DNA from: Tepidanaerobacter sp. DTU063
GTDB taxonomy: Bacteria; Bacillota; Thermosediminibacteria; Thermosediminibacterales; Tepidanaerobacteraceae
NCBI GenBank assembly: GCA_001512695.1
Contig: LFSJ01000200.1
Coordinates: 15,679-64,535 of the forward strand
Direction: 5' to 3'
DNA length: 48,857 bases
This document shows, piece by piece, positions 8,434-18,346 of the stretch. The notes beneath the pieces were generated by a model. The model ran no database searches, had not been told where the DNA came from, and saw only the letters and a program-made list of their open reading frames with translations. The translations under genes were made by a program, and so were the position numbers. Position 1 is the stretch's first letter; each line of letters begins with the position of its first letter.

Positions 8434-9185
8434 GTTTCTCTCATCCCCACTTCGCCCACTTTAATTATTCCAACCGTAATATTGTCTAGACCGCCCTTTG
8501 AATTTGCTTTATCAATAAGTTTTACAGCTGCCTCTTCAGGTTCAAAACTAGAGGCAATGCTCTTTATAATGTCATTGTCCAGCATAGTAGTTAAACCGTC
8601 GCTACATAAAATGATTATATCATTATCTTTTAAATCAAACTCCATTATATCCGGTTCTATTCTTTCATCGGCGCCCAGGGCTTTTGTGATGATATTTTTC
8701 AACGGGTGACTTTCAGCCTCTTCCATGGTAATGCGGCCCTCTTCAGCCATTTGCCATACGAGAGAGTGATCCCTGGTCAACTGTTCAATGTTATTATCTC
8801 TTATTCTGTATGCCCTGCTGTCGCCTACATGCCCTATGTACAAGCTGCCGTTATGAAACAGGGCCATAGTAATAGTGGTCCCCATGCCTGAAAGCACATT
8901 GTTCTCTGATGCATAAGAAAGAATTTTATTGTTGGCGCTAATTATAGCAGATTCTATAATACCTTTTACTTTTTGATCATCGGAATCAGGAGATAGATTG
9001 CTGTTAATGTATGATGAGACCTCATTTACGGCAATTTCACTGGCTATTTCTCCTCCGAAGTGACCTCCCATACCGTCAGCAACAATATAGAGTTCGGGAG
9101 AGTTTCCCCTTTTCAGGGGAAAATAATATGCATCTTCATTGTTGGCTCTAACTTTCCCCACATCGGTTTTAATTACTCCTATCAT
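8430..9185 (-). CDS. prpC: PP2C-type Ser/Thr protein phosphatase (PrpC/Stp)
   Basis: This 251-residue PP2C phosphatase has the metal-binding motifs NNEDAYYF, VADGMGGHFGGE, GHVGDSRAY, LCSDGLT and DNITV. It removes phosphate from PrkC and its targets. ATG 9185 has a GAGGTGAAA ribosome-binding site. It starts 4 bases after the rlmN stop and overlaps prkC by four bases. The family is secure and the pairing with prkC is the standard one. Confidence 0.96.
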   Translation of the reverse strand: MIGVIKTDVGKVRANNEDAYYFPLKRGNSPELYIVADGMGGHFGGEIASEIAVNEVSSYINSNLSPDSDDQKVKGIIESAIISANNKILSYASENNVLSGMGTTITMALFHNGSLYIGHVGDSRAYRIRDNNIEQLTRDHSLVWQMAEEGRITMEEAESHPLKNIITKALGADERIEPDIMEFDLKDNDIIILCSDGLTTMLDNDIIKSIASSFEPEEAAVKLIDKANSKGGLDNITVGIIKVGEVGMRET

Positions 9186-9189
9186 GGTT

Positions 9190-10221
9190 TCACCTCATCA
9201 ATAGACTTCGCCTCAGTTGACCACAGGCAGCTTGTATATCACTGCCTAATTCCCTACGAACCGTTGCAGATATACCGTTGGCTGATAGAATTTTTTCAAA
9301 CCTGCGAACCTGGGAGGGCTTGCTTCTCTTAAAAGTTTTCCCCTTAACCGGATTTAGTGGTATTAGATTTACATGGCATAGCATATCCCTTAGTAAGTTT
9401 GAGAGTTCATGCGCGCATTTTTCATCATCATTGATTCCGGATATCAATGCGTATTCAAAAGTTATGCGCCTATTTGTCTTCATTATATAATATTTGCAGG
9501 CATCTAACAATTGCAAAATTGGATATCTCCGATTAATAGGCATCAAGGAACTTCTGATTTCATCATTGGGAGCGTGAAGGGAAACGGCAAGGGTAATGGG
9601 AATGCCCTCATCGGCTAGACGGTAGATCTCAGGTACTATCCCACAAGTAGATACGGTAATTCTTCTGAAACTCATGTTAAAAGCATTTGGATTGTGCAAT
9701 ACATTTAAAAACCGTATCAACTCATCATAGTTTAAGAGGGGCTCCCCACTTCCCATTACAACAACTCTACTTACTTTATCCCCGGAATCCCTCTCTATGG
9801 CGAGGATTTCATCTGCCATTTCCCACCAGGTTAAATTCCTCACCATTCCTCCTTCCGCTGATGCACAAAAAGTACACCCCATGGGACACCCTACCTGGCT
9901 CGAAATGCATGCGGTGATTCCATAGGAGTACATCATCTTTACACTTTCTACCATGTTCCCGTCTTCCAGTAAAAATACGTACTTAATAGTTCCGTCCAAT
10001 GTGGATTCATGTTTTTTATACTTACCAATTATGCTTATATAAGCACGTTCGTTGAGTTTTTTGATTAAATTTCTCGGCAAATCCGTCATCTTTTCAAACT
10101 GGGTTTCCCCTTTGTATATCCACTTGAAAACCTGTTTTGCCCTATATGTTGGCTCAGCTATTTGCTTCATAAATTCTTCCAATTGATTTAGTGTTAAACT
10201 CTTCAAATTAGTTTTGCTCAC
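9190..10221 (-). CDS. rlmN: 23S rRNA (adenine-2503-C2)/tRNA (adenine-37-C2) methyltransferase RlmN
   Basis: This 343-residue radical-SAM enzyme has the cluster motif C112-x3-C116-x2-C119 (GCPMGCTFC), the GSGEPLLNY segment, and the C-terminal catalytic cysteine in QAACGQL. It methylates A2503 of 23S rRNA and A37 of some tRNAs. The frame is open to 10236 (TTG), overlapping the rsmB stop. The GTG at 10221 is preferred because GAGGGGA sits at the right distance and the protein then begins MSKTNLKSL. It is co-transcribed with rsmB and prpC. Confidence 0.95.
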   Translation of the reverse strand: MSKTNLKSLTLNQLEEFMKQIAEPTYRAKQVFKWIYKGETQFEKMTDLPRNLIKKLNERAYISIIGKYKKHESTLDGTIKYVFLLEDGNMVESVKMMYSYGITACISSQVGCPMGCTFCASAEGGMVRNLTWWEMADEILAIERDSGDKVSRVVVMGSGEPLLNYDELIRFLNVLHNPNAFNMSFRRITVSTCGIVPEIYRLADEGIPITLAVSLHAPNDEIRSSLMPINRRYPILQLLDACKYYIMKTNRRITFEYALISGINDDEKCAHELSNLLRDMLCHVNLIPLNPVKGKTFKRSKPSQVRRFEKILSANGISATVRRELGSDIQAACGQLRRSLLMR

Positions 10222-10232
10222 TTGGCATCCCC

Positions 10233-11579
10233 TCAAGTTTTTAGCCTCTTTAGACGGGCCACAAAAAAGCCGTCTGTGCCGTGAATATGCGGGTACAAAG
10301 TAATATATCCGTAAGGACTTTTTAGTTCATCATGAAGCATTTCAGGCAAAGACTTCCTCAAATCATCGTAAGCAAATTCTTGGTTTTTTGCTAAAAAGTC
10401 TTCGACAAGCTCTTCATTTTCTTTTGGTTCTATACTACATGTGCTATAAACCAAAACTCCGCCTGGCTTTACATATTTAGAACAGACAAAAATAATATGC
10501 TCCTGTTCATTTCTTAACGCTTTTATATCATCAGGCTTTTTTGACCATTTTATATCAGGTTTTCTGCGGATAACTCCGAGTCCGGAACAGGGAGCATCTA
10601 TCAAGACCCTATCGAAGCTACCCATCATTGTCTCGTCGAGAATTTTTGCGTCTTTTACTCGTGTTTTCACAATGCTGGCTTTTAATCGACTGGCATTCTC
10701 TTCTATAAGTTTTACTCTGTGGGGATGAATATCCCATGATACAATTGTCCCTTGATTTTGCATAAGGGCAGCCATGTGAGTGCTTTTACCACCAGGGGCA
10801 GCAGCCACATCGAGAACCTGTTCATTAGCTTTAGGATCTACCGCCAAGGAGGCAATTATGGAACTTTCATCCTGCACGGTAAAAAGGCCATCCTCAAAGC
10901 TTTTTAACTGATGAATAGGAGGTGACTGTAATATATATATAGCTTCATCTGCAAATTTACCGGGGACGGCATGGACACCTTCATCCTTTAATCGTTGCAA
11001 TAAATTATTCCTGTTTGTCAAGAGAGTGTTTACTCTGATACACAAGCACGGCGGCTCATTAAAAGCCCTACACAGCTTTTCTGTAAAATCAGCACCGAAC
11101 AGACCAAGCCATCTCTTTACCATCCAAGGTGGGAATGAATAGTAAACAGATAAATACTTCGTTATATCCTTGTCTTTTTCAGGAAAGGATAACATCTCTT
11201 TATGCCTAAGTACATTTCTCAGCACAGCATTGGTAAAATTAGCAGCTTTTCGACCCTCATTTTTTTTAACAAGGTTTACCGACTCGTTGACTGCTGCAAA
11301 ATCCGGCACCCGGTTAAGAAAATAAACCTGATATATCCCCAGTCTTATGGCGTTTTTTACAAAGGGAGTCAACTTAGATAATTTTATTTTGGAAAATTGT
11401 GACATTATATAATCCAGTAACAGTTTGTTCTGTATAACTCCATTGACTAATTGGGTAATTAGTGCCCTATCTTTTTGTGTAATATTATCATTTAGATACT
11501 GACTTAAAAGTAAATTGCTGTATGATCCAGCCTGGGTCTTTACCAGTATTGATACAGCGATTTCCCTAGGACTTTTCAA
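10233..11579 (-). CDS. rsmB: 16S rRNA (cytosine-967-C5) methyltransferase RsmB
   Basis: This protein of about 448 residues has an N-terminal NusB-like helical domain (PREIAVSIL, FVKNAIRLGIYQVYFL) and a methyltransferase domain. The latter shows VLDVAAAPGGKSTHMA, IDAPCSGLGVIRRKPD and the catalytic Cys in YSTCSIEPKENE. TTG at 11579 is chosen because AAGGAG lies 10 bases upstream. An ATG at 11600 has no ribosome-binding site. Either way the gene overlaps the end of the DUF116 gene, so the two are translationally coupled. Length matches the family (about 440-450). Confidence 0.94.
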   Translation of the reverse strand: MKSPREIAVSILVKTQAGSYSNLLLSQYLNDNITQKDRALITQLVNGVIQNKLLLDYIMSQFSKIKLSKLTPFVKNAIRLGIYQVYFLNRVPDFAAVNESVNLVKKNEGRKAANFTNAVLRNVLRHKEMLSFPEKDKDITKYLSVYYSFPPWMVKRWLGLFGADFTEKLCRAFNEPPCLCIRVNTLLTNRNNLLQRLKDEGVHAVPGKFADEAIYILQSPPIHQLKSFEDGLFTVQDESSIIASLAVDPKANEQVLDVAAAPGGKSTHMAALMQNQGTIVSWDIHPHRVKLIEENASRLKASIVKTRVKDAKILDETMMGSFDRVLIDAPCSGLGVIRRKPDIKWSKKPDDIKALRNEQEHIIFVCSKYVKPGGVLVYSTCSIEPKENEELVEDFLAKNQEFAYDDLRKSLPEMLHDELKSPYGYITLYPHIHGTDGFFVARLKRLKT

Positions 11580-12372
11580 TTGATGTTGACTCCTTCCCAT
11601 TTATAAAAAAGTCAATGGCTTCCGTGACCTTATCCAAATCTACCTGGGTGTTTTTACAGGGCCCCTCAGGCCTAATGTTAATAACTCCCATCACCGGCAA
11701 AGGGTTCGTATCTAATATGCCTTCAGTCAAGTCCCTTTCACAGGCGATTGCAATTATGGCTTTAGGTTTGGTGTCAATTACTTTTTTCCTAGCCAAGGTC
11801 CCACCAGTTACTACTGCTAAATGAACGCCGTAGTCATTGCTCATCTTTAACAATTTATCTATGTTGCATCGCCCGCAGTGCCGGCAATTGGATGCATCGG
11901 CAGTAATTTTATGCGGACAATCCCATTTCTGCAGGCAGTGAGGCGCCAGAATAAGTATATCCCCCGGTTTAATACTATAGCTACGGCTTTGAAGTAATTT
12001 GTTGTTTACTTCAATATAGGAGCTCTTGATTACATCCTTGGGTATATGGAGGATTTTACCCAAGGCTAAAACTAATGGAAACAGTACGTTAAGGGAAGCA
12101 TTCATTAAACCTTCCAAGCCGTAAAATTTCCTAACATTTAAGAGGGTCATTACGACTCCTGCAAGGCCGATGCCGACAATTAAGATAAATAGGCCAAGGA
12201 GTGCAATTATAGCGAGCAATAAATAGCGGTACCAGGCACCAAACTTATTATAATAAATAAGAACGCCCGACAATATAATTCCAAAAATTAATAGGACACT
12301 GGCAGCAAGCAGTCCAATGAAAATTCTCTTTTTTATTTTTGTACTTTCTCCGTTTCTATTGATAGTCAGCAA
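11566..12372 (-). CDS. DUF116 membrane protein with cysteine-rich cytosolic domain
   Basis: This protein of about 268 residues has two N-terminal transmembrane helices (IFIGLLAASVLLIFGIILSG and a longer leucine/isoleucine-rich one). The soluble domain has a cysteine cluster, HCLQKWDCPHK then NCRHCGRCN, and a later CERDL. The spacing suggests a bound metal or Fe-S cluster. The family is DUF116, whose biochemical function is not known to me. TTG at 12372 behind AGAGGGAG is preferred over the ORF start at 12402. The gene overlaps fmt by 17 bases and rsmB by at least 14, so it is tightly embedded in a translation-related operon. Confidence 0.8.
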   Translation of the reverse strand: MLTINRNGESTKIKKRIFIGLLAASVLLIFGIILSGVLIYYNKFGAWYRYLLLAIIALLGLFILIVGIGLAGVVMTLLNVRKFYGLEGLMNASLNVLFPLVLALGKILHIPKDVIKSSYIEVNNKLLQSRSYSIKPGDILILAPHCLQKWDCPHKITADASNCRHCGRCNIDKLLKMSNDYGVHLAVVTGGTLARKKVIDTKPKAIIAIACERDLTEGILDTNPLPVMGVINIRPEGPCKNTQVDLDKVTEAIDFFINGKESTSIEKS

Positions 12373-13300
12373 ACAAATCTCCCTCTTTAAAATGGTGGCC
12401 AATTAAATATTCTGTTGCTTTCATCCGTTTACTACCGGCTTCCTGAAGTTCTGTTACCAGTATGTCACCTGTACCCGTGCCCACGAGAAAACCTTCGTTT
12501 TTTACCAAGCCTCTATACCTGCCCGGCGCTGGAGCATTGCCGGATGGGAAGGGCCGTGCTTTAAATATTTTTATTTCCCTGCCCTTCAGTATGGTGTACG
12601 CACAGGGCCAGGGATAGGTGCCTCTTATGAGATTGCAGATCTCATTGGCACTCTTGCTCCAATCAATCTTGCCAATCTCCTTTTTCAGCATTGGAGCATA
12701 AGTTGCTTGTGTATCATCTTGGGCTATTCTTATTATATTGCCGGATTTTATATGCTTTAAAGTATCGATAAGCAACTTGCCGCCTAAAATAGATAATTCA
12801 CTGAAAAGTTCAAGGGCAGTCCAGTCGTCTTTTATTTCTATTGACTCCTGTAAGAAAATGTCTCCCGTGTCCAGGCCTTCGTCCATCCACATTGTGGTAA
12901 CTCCTGTGACCTTTTCACCGTTAATTATAGCCCACTGCACCGGGGCAGCCCCTCGGTATTTTGGCAGCAAGGAAGCGTGGACATTGATACAGCCTATTTT
13001 GGGAATGTCTAGGACCTGTCGGGACAGTATTTGACCAAAAGCCACCACAACGATTAAATCGGGCTCAAGGGAAAGCAATTTTTTTATAAATTCCTCATCC
13101 CTTACCTTGGCGGGCTGGTAAACTGGAATATTATGCTCAATAGCCAGTTTTTTAACCGGCGGCGGGGTAATTATTCGCTTTCTACCTACGGGCCTATCCG
13201 GTTGGGTGACAACTGCTACAATATCTATTCTTTCTTTTAGCAAAATATCAAGGGAAGCAACCGCAAATTCCGGAGTGCCCATAAATACAACTCTCATCAT
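12356..13300 (-). CDS. fmt: Methionyl-tRNA formyltransferase
   Basis: This 314-residue enzyme transfers the formyl group from 10-formyltetrahydrofolate to initiator Met-tRNA. Typical motifs are VVFMGTPEFAV, the catalytic NVHASLLPKYRGAAPVQWAI and DTGDIF. The C-terminal OB-like tRNA-binding domain follows after about residue 205 (YPWPCAYTILKGREIKIF). The start ATG overlaps the def stop (TAATG), the usual def-fmt coupling. A second ATG one codon later is also possible. All key residues (N, H, D) are present. Confidence 0.97.
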   Translation of the reverse strand: MMRVVFMGTPEFAVASLDILLKERIDIVAVVTQPDRPVGRKRIITPPPVKKLAIEHNIPVYQPAKVRDEEFIKKLLSLEPDLIVVVAFGQILSRQVLDIPKIGCINVHASLLPKYRGAAPVQWAIINGEKVTGVTTMWMDEGLDTGDIFLQESIEIKDDWTALELFSELSILGGKLLIDTLKHIKSGNIIRIAQDDTQATYAPMLKKEIGKIDWSKSANEICNLIRGTYPWPCAYTILKGREIKIFKARPFPSGNAPAPGRYRGLVKNEGFLVGTGTGDILVTELQEAGSKRMKATEYLIGHHFKEGDLFADYQ

Positions 13301-13764
13301 TATCCCTCGCTATCAGGCTCTAGAAATTTTGTAACTTTATCAATAAAGAGTATCCCATCCAAGTGGTCTATTTCATGGCAAAATGCCCGGGCAAGCAAAT
13401 CTTCCCCTTCGATTTCAAAAGTTTTACCCCATCTATCCTGTGCCCTTAGCTTCACCCGCTTAGGTCTTGGTACTTCACCTAACACACCTGGCACGCTAAG
13501 ACATCCTTCAGGCTGTGAGTCTTCACCTTCCGTTTCAATAATTTCAGGATTCACAAGTTCGATGGGGCCATCTCCTACATCTATTACCACCACTCTTTTC
13601 AATATGCCAACTTGGGGGGCGGCAAGTCCAACCCCATTAGCTTCCTTCATGGTTTCAAGCATATCATCGATGAGAGTATGCAGGCGCTCGTTAAAATGCT
13701 CTACTTTTTTCGATTTTTTCCGTAAAATATCGTCGCCAATTTCTCTGATACTTCTTAATGCCAA
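13300..13764 (-). CDS. def: Peptide deformylase
   Basis: This 154-residue metalloenzyme removes the N-terminal formyl group from new proteins. The three signature motifs are present: [18 protein letters not shown] with metal ligand Cys88, and HEIDH with ligands His130 and His134 and catalytic Glu131. The frame is open to 13833, but the ribosome-binding site GGAGGG sits at the priA stop. TTG at 13764 ([10 protein letters not shown]) is therefore chosen and gives a normal family length. It forms a coupled pair with fmt. Confidence 0.97.
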   Translation of the reverse strand: MALRSIREIGDDILRKKSKKVEHFNERLHTLIDDMLETMKEANGVGLAAPQVGILKRVVVIDVGDGPIELVNPEIIETEGEDSQPEGCLSVPGVLGEVPRPKRVKLRAQDRWGKTFEIEGEDLLARAFCHEIDHLDGILFIDKVTKFLEPDSEG

Positions 13765-13775
13765 CAGTTTCCCTC

Positions 13776-15971
13776 CTAAAGCAAATCTAGCGGTTCCAGG
13801 TCCCATGCAATATCCACGTGCCTGTTTATACAAGTCTTTTGCATGTGATTACAAATTTCGCTTAAGACCCGTACTTGTTTGCTCTTTAATAATATATTGT
13901 ACCTGTAGTTTTCTTTGATCTTTGATCTAGCTGCGGGGACCGGACCGTACATTTTTACTTCGTTATTATACCTTTCAGATAGTACTTTTTTTACATCTTC
14001 AGCTTCCTTTTTAACTTCATCCTCATTATGCCCTTTAAACCTAATAATCAGCATGTGGCAAAAAGGAGGATAAAGGGCCTTGTGGCGCATTTTAAGCTCC
14101 TCTTTATAAAAAGCAGAAATATCCATACTACAAGCTGCCTTTATGGCATAAGCTTCGGGAGCATACGTTTGCACGTAAACCCTACCGGGAGTATCACCTC
14201 TACCTGCCCTTCCCGCCACTTGAGTTATCAGCTGAAAAGTGCGCTCACCACACCTAAAATCCGGCATGTTAAGAGCAGTATCGGCACTGACAATCCCTAC
14301 GAGGGTAACATTGGGAAAATCAAGGCCTTTTGCCACAGTCTGAGTACCTATTAGAATTTGAGCTGCCCCTCTTTTAAAGCTAAGCAGCATTTTTTCTAAG
14401 GAACCCTTTTTAGAGGTAGAATCAGAATCAATCCTAAGGGTCTTGCAAGCGGGAAAAAACTTTTTAACTTCCTGTTCCACCTTTTCTGTACCTGCTCCAA
14501 AATAACGTATATTTTGCCCTCTGCACACAGGGCAAAAGTCGGGTGCCTTTACAGTGTAGCCACAATAATGACATTTTGCGTTTTTATCGTTGAAGTGATA
14601 TGTCAATGATATATCGCAGTACTTACATTTTAATACGAATCCGCAATCGCGGCATATTACAAAAGTAGAGTGGCCTCTGCGGTTTAAAAAGAGAATTACC
14701 TGTTTGTTGGCATCCAGGGTTGCCTTGATGCTTGATAAAAGTTTTCGACTAAAGATATGGCGGTTCCCTGATTTTAGTTCCGATATCATATCGATGATTT
14801 CCATCTTTGGCAAGACCCTTCCAGAGACTCTTCTTGTAAGTTTGACAAGGGAGTAATCTCCCTTTGCTGCCCTGTAAAATGATTCTACAGAAGGTGTAGC
14901 GCTTCCCATGATGAGCATCGCATTTTCAAGTTTTGAGCGAAATCTGGCCACGAGTCTTGCATCATAGTAAGGATGTTCACCGTTTTTATATGATGCCTCA
15001 TGCTCTTCATCTATAATGATTAGACCTAGATTCTGTACTGGGGCAAAAATTGCAGACCTTGCCCCTATAACTACGGTTGCACTTCCGGAATGTATTCTTT
15101 GCCACTCGTCAAATCGCTCTCCAGGAGAAAGTCTACTGTGAATGACAGCAGTTTTCCCGGGAAATCTCTGGCGAAATATTGAGAGCATTTGTGGTGTCAA
15201 AGAGATTTCAGGAACTAATACCAGTACACTCTCCCCTTGACTCAGCACCCTTTGTATAACCCTTATGTATACTTCAGTTTTACCGCTCCCGGTGACGCCG
15301 TATATAAGTGTGGTTTTTTTTGAACGGGAGAAAATATCACTGATTGTTTCTACCGCATCATGCTGTTCATCTGTTAAACTGATGCGATTGTGATATTTTT
15401 CGCTGCTGAAAGCCATAGGCATTCTTCTAACAGCTCTGTACTCTTTTTTAACAATTCCCTTTTTATCTAGAGACGTCAAAGCAGATCTAACCGAAGCAAG
15501 GGGAATATCTAGCTTTTTAGAAAGGTTTTGTGCAGTATCGGCCCCATTTTCTATGAGAAATTCATATACCTGCTTTTGAATAAACGCTCTATCTGAAATA
15601 GCCTCATCTGTGGAACATGCACAATAAAGAAGCTCCTTTTTCATGTTAACCTTCGGCGGCAGCATTAGCTTTAAAAAGTCAATTACTGCAGTACCGTAAA
15701 AATCAGCAAGGGCTTTTGCAAGCTTCATAAGGCAACTGGGTAAAGACACGGCTTCCTTGTTAATGATTTCTTTGAGTTTATAGTCTTTGGGACTTTGCTT
15801 AAGCTCTGCAAGCTCTATAACCACACCAAATACTTTCGTATTTCTAAAGGGAACCCGCACTAGATCGCCCACGTTTAACGAGGAGGTCAGACCTTCAGGA
15901 ATTAAATATGAATATTCTTTTTTAGCTGTAGGATGCTTAACATCTACAGCTACCAGAGCTGTACTAATCAA
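13776..15971 (-). CDS. priA: Primosomal replication restart helicase PriA
   Basis: This 731-residue helicase reloads the replisome at repaired forks. Visible parts are an N-terminal DNA-binding domain ([18 protein letters not shown]), Walker [21 protein letters not shown], and SATPSVES. The zinc region comes next with paired cysteines ([22 protein letters not shown]), then the late helicase motifs [18 protein letters not shown] and QVAGRAGRG. The TTG start follows GGGGGAGG. Length and motifs are normal. The stop lies 11 bases before the def start. Confidence 0.97.
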   Translation of the reverse strand: MISTALVAVDVKHPTAKKEYSYLIPEGLTSSLNVGDLVRVPFRNTKVFGVVIELAELKQSPKDYKLKEIINKEAVSLPSCLMKLAKALADFYGTAVIDFLKLMLPPKVNMKKELLYCACSTDEAISDRAFIQKQVYEFLIENGADTAQNLSKKLDIPLASVRSALTSLDKKGIVKKEYRAVRRMPMAFSSEKYHNRISLTDEQHDAVETISDIFSRSKKTTLIYGVTGSGKTEVYIRVIQRVLSQGESVLVLVPEISLTPQMLSIFRQRFPGKTAVIHSRLSPGERFDEWQRIHSGSATVVIGARSAIFAPVQNLGLIIIDEEHEASYKNGEHPYYDARLVARFRSKLENAMLIMGSATPSVESFYRAAKGDYSLVKLTRRVSGRVLPKMEIIDMISELKSGNRHIFSRKLLSSIKATLDANKQVILFLNRRGHSTFVICRDCGFVLKCKYCDISLTYHFNDKNAKCHYCGYTVKAPDFCPVCRGQNIRYFGAGTEKVEQEVKKFFPACKTLRIDSDSTSKKGSLEKMLLSFKRGAAQILIGTQTVAKGLDFPNVTLVGIVSADTALNMPDFRCGERTFQLITQVAGRAGRGDTPGRVYVQTYAPEAYAIKAACSMDISAFYKEELKMRHKALYPPFCHMLIIRFKGHNEDEVKKEAEDVKKVLSERYNNEVKMYGPVPAARSKIKENYRYNILLKSKQVRVLSEICNHMQKTCINRHVDIAWDLEPLDLL

Positions 15972-16015
15972 AAAACCTCCCCCTTAAAAAACAAAAAGCC
16001 CTAATACATCCGCTT

Positions 16016-17212
16016 TTATCGTAAAAGTAACATCACTCTATCTAAAATCACATTAGCCAAATCTTTTTTTGACATCTTAGGCAGTTCTTCAATTCTTCCG
16101 TCCTTATATATAATACTAACGATGTTTGTATCTGCGGCAAATCCGGCTCCTGCCTTAGTAAGGTCATTTGCCACTATAAAATCTAGATTCTTTTTCCTGA
16201 GCTTTTCATGGGCATTGACAGTTAAGTCGCTAGTTTCTGCCGCAAATCCTATGAGAATTTGCCCTGCCTTTTTGTTGCCAAGCTCTTGCAGGATATCCGG
16301 ATTTTTTTCCAGCTCTATAGTCATTTGTGTGTTGTGCTTTTTAATTTTTTCCGATTTTATATTTTTGGGAGAAAAATCAGCCACGGCAGCCGATTTTATG
16401 ACAACGTCAACATCATCGTAATGCCTTAGCACGGCATTGTACATTTCCTTTGCAGTCTTTACGGCAATGAACTGCTCCAAACCCAAGGGAGGGCTAAGAT
16501 TTGTAGGACCAGAAACTAAAGTAACTCTGGCACCCCGTTGAATGGCCTTTTCGGCCAATGCATAGCCCATTTTTCCCGAAGAGTAATTTGAAATAAACCT
16601 TACGGGGTCGATAGGTTCTCTAGTAGGTCCTGCAGTAATCAAAAATCTTTTATCTTTTAAACCGCCATCTTTGCCCAAAATTACCTTTATATGTTCAACA
16701 ATATCTTTGGGTTCAGGAAACCGACCCTTTCCGCTGTATCCGCAGGCCAAATCGCCTTCTTCAGGTTCCAAGACGGTAATGTCCAGTTTTCTCAATGCCG
16801 CAATATTACGCTGAGTTATCGGGTTTTCATACATGTTTACATTCATAGCAGGGACTACGATGATTTTAGCTTTAGTAGCAAGGAGAGTTGAGGACAGTAT
16901 ATCATCAGCTATTCCTGCTGCCATCTTAGCTATTATATTTGCCGTAGCAGGTGCTACCAAAAAAATATCTGCCTTGTCTGCCAGGGCTACATGTTCCACA
17001 TCCCAGCGGGATGGTTCTTTAAACATTTCGGTAATTACCGGGTTTTGAGATAATACCTGAAAAGTCAGGGGCTTTATGAATTTACAGCCAGATTTTGTCA
17101 TAATAACTTGGACATTGGCTCCGGCTTTTTTTAAAAGCCGCACCAGCTCAACCGACTTATATGCTGCTATGCTGCCGGTAACGCCTAATACAACGAATTT
17201 ACCTTGTAGCAT
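16016..17212 (-). CDS. coaBC: Bifunctional phosphopantothenoylcysteine decarboxylase/synthetase CoaBC
   Basis: This 398-residue enzyme carries out two successive steps of coenzyme A synthesis. The N-terminal flavoprotein CoaC half shows GVTGSIAAYKSVE, the catalytic His in WDVEHVALA, PAMNVNMYENP and the active-site Cys in GDLACGYSGKGR. The C-terminal CoaB half starts near residue 185 with KRFLITAGPTREPIDPVR, SNYSSGKMG and KSAAVADF. ATG 17212 has GAGGTG at good spacing, and the frame's upstream TTG (17224) does not. It lies between rpoZ and priA, as in many Firmicutes. Confidence 0.96.
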   Translation of the reverse strand: MLQGKFVVLGVTGSIAAYKSVELVRLLKKAGANVQVIMTKSGCKFIKPLTFQVLSQNPVITEMFKEPSRWDVEHVALADKADIFLVAPATANIIAKMAAGIADDILSSTLLATKAKIIVVPAMNVNMYENPITQRNIAALRKLDITVLEPEEGDLACGYSGKGRFPEPKDIVEHIKVILGKDGGLKDKRFLITAGPTREPIDPVRFISNYSSGKMGYALAEKAIQRGARVTLVSGPTNLSPPLGLEQFIAVKTAKEMYNAVLRHYDDVDVVIKSAAVADFSPKNIKSEKIKKHNTQMTIELEKNPDILQELGNKKAGQILIGFAAETSDLTVNAHEKLRKKNLDFIVANDLTKAGAGFAADTNIVSIIYKDGRIEELPKMSKKDLANVILDRVMLLLR

Positions 17213-17224
17213 ATTACACCTCAA

Positions 17225-17431
17225 TTACTTTTTTCCGGTTGTTGGTCTGTAAACCACAATTTTTTGAGCGTCTAGCTCGAACAAGGCTAATGATACCGGT
17301 TTTTTTGTTTTAACATCAACCAGTTCTTTTGCACCCTCCACTAACTGACGAGCTCGCTTTGCTGCAGCTACGGCAATTGTGTATTTACTGTCGTATTTTT
17401 CGGTAAGTGAGTCAATTGACGGATGCATCAT
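17225..17431 (-). CDS. rpoZ: RNA polymerase omega subunit
   Basis: This 68-residue protein begins [13 protein letters not shown], has the conserved YTIAVAAAKRARQL helix, and ends with a KPVSLALFE strand and positively charged tail. Omega binds the beta-prime subunit and helps assemble RNA polymerase. ATG 17431 lies 9 bases after AGGGAGG. A TTG two codons earlier is too close. The gene overlaps the end of gmk by 20 bases, giving the standard gmk-rpoZ-coaBC-priA order. Confidence 0.94.
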   Translation of the reverse strand: MMHPSIDSLTEKYDSKYTIAVAAAKRARQLVEGAKELVDVKTKKPVSLALFELDAQKIVVYRPTTGKK

Positions 17432-18059
17432 TGCCAAATTCCTCCCTTAACTTTAGTACAATTTTTGTATTTCTAGATACCTTACACCTTTCAGCTAAAA
17501 CTATCGACTGCAGGTTAAGGGCAGCCTGATTTAAGTCATCATTTAATACAATATAATCATACTCAGATGCAGCCTTAATTTCATCTATAGCGCTCTTCAT
17601 CCTAAGTTCAATTGAGCTCTCGGTGTCACTGCCTCTTTTTATAATGCGTTTTTTCAACTCCTTAATACTAGGAGGTGATATGAATATAAAAATTCCCTCG
17701 GGATAATTATTCTTTACCTGGGCTGCACCCTGGGTGTCTATTTCAAGCACAACGTCTTTACCATCACGAAGTTGTTGAAATACGATATCCTTTGGGGTGC
17801 CGTAGTAGTTATTATAAACCTTGGCCCATTCAAGAAATTCACCTTTTTTTATTTTTTCTTCAAAAAGCTCACGGCTCAAAAAAATGTAATCACGACCATC
17901 GATCTCTCCGGGCCTGGGCGGTCTTGTTGTGGCGGAAATGGAAAGAAAGAGATTTTCTACTCTATTTAAAAGTATTTTACATAGTGTCCCCTTCCCTACG
18001 CCGGAAGGACCTGATATGACAATTAACATTCCTTTATCTGTGTTACTCCAATTCGCCAT
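17412..18059 (-). CDS. gmk: Guanylate kinase
   Basis: This enzyme of about 215 residues phosphorylates GMP to GDP. It shows the P-loop [10 protein letters not shown], the GMP-binding [15 protein letters not shown] and [15 protein letters not shown], and the lid segment [14 protein letters not shown]. The N-terminal start is uncertain. ATG 18059, preceded by AGAGGAAA inside the remA 3' end, is chosen, and the frame remains open to 18092. The overlap with remA implies coupling. No active-site motif is missing. Confidence 0.95.
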   Translation of the reverse strand: MANWSNTDKGMLIVISGPSGVGKGTLCKILLNRVENLFLSISATTRPPRPGEIDGRDYIFLSRELFEEKIKKGEFLEWAKVYNNYYGTPKDIVFQQLRDGKDVVLEIDTQGAAQVKNNYPEGIFIFISPPSIKELKKRIIKRGSDTESSIELRMKSAIDEIKAASEYDYIVLNDDLNQAALNLQSIVLAERCKVSRNTKIVLKLREEFGNDASVN

Positions 18060-18327
18060 TTTCCTCTTCATCTTCCATTGCGTGTTTATCATTGCTCAAT
18101 CGGTTTGCAACCGTTTCAGGCTGAACCGCTGATAGCACTACATGGTCACTGTCAGTTATTATAACCGCACGGGTCCTCCTGCCATATGTTGCATCAATTA
18201 ACATCCCTCGATCTCTTGCTTCTTGGATAATTCGCTTAATAGGAGCAGATTCAGGGCTAACTATAGCGATGATTCGATTTGCCGACACAATATTGCCAAA
18301 ACCAATATTAACAAGTTTAATATCCAC
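18043..18327 (-). CDS. remA: Extracellular matrix/biofilm regulator RemA-like protein (DUF370)
   Basis: This 94-residue protein contains the conserved core [20 protein letters not shown], then SAPIKR and [12 protein letters not shown]. It matches RemA, a small DNA-binding protein that in Bacillus activates matrix genes and osmoprotection. The GTG start at 18327 follows a strong AGGAGGT. An acidic tail extends beyond the usual end. It lies directly upstream of gmk, as in Bacillus and most clostridia. The regulatory targets here are unknown. Confidence 0.9.
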   Translation of the reverse strand: MDIKLVNIGFGNIVSANRIIAIVSPESAPIKRIIQEARDRGMLIDATYGRRTRAVIITDSDHVVLSAVQPETVANRLSNDKHAMEDEEENGELE

Positions 18328-18346
18328 ACTTATACCTCCTGAAAGT

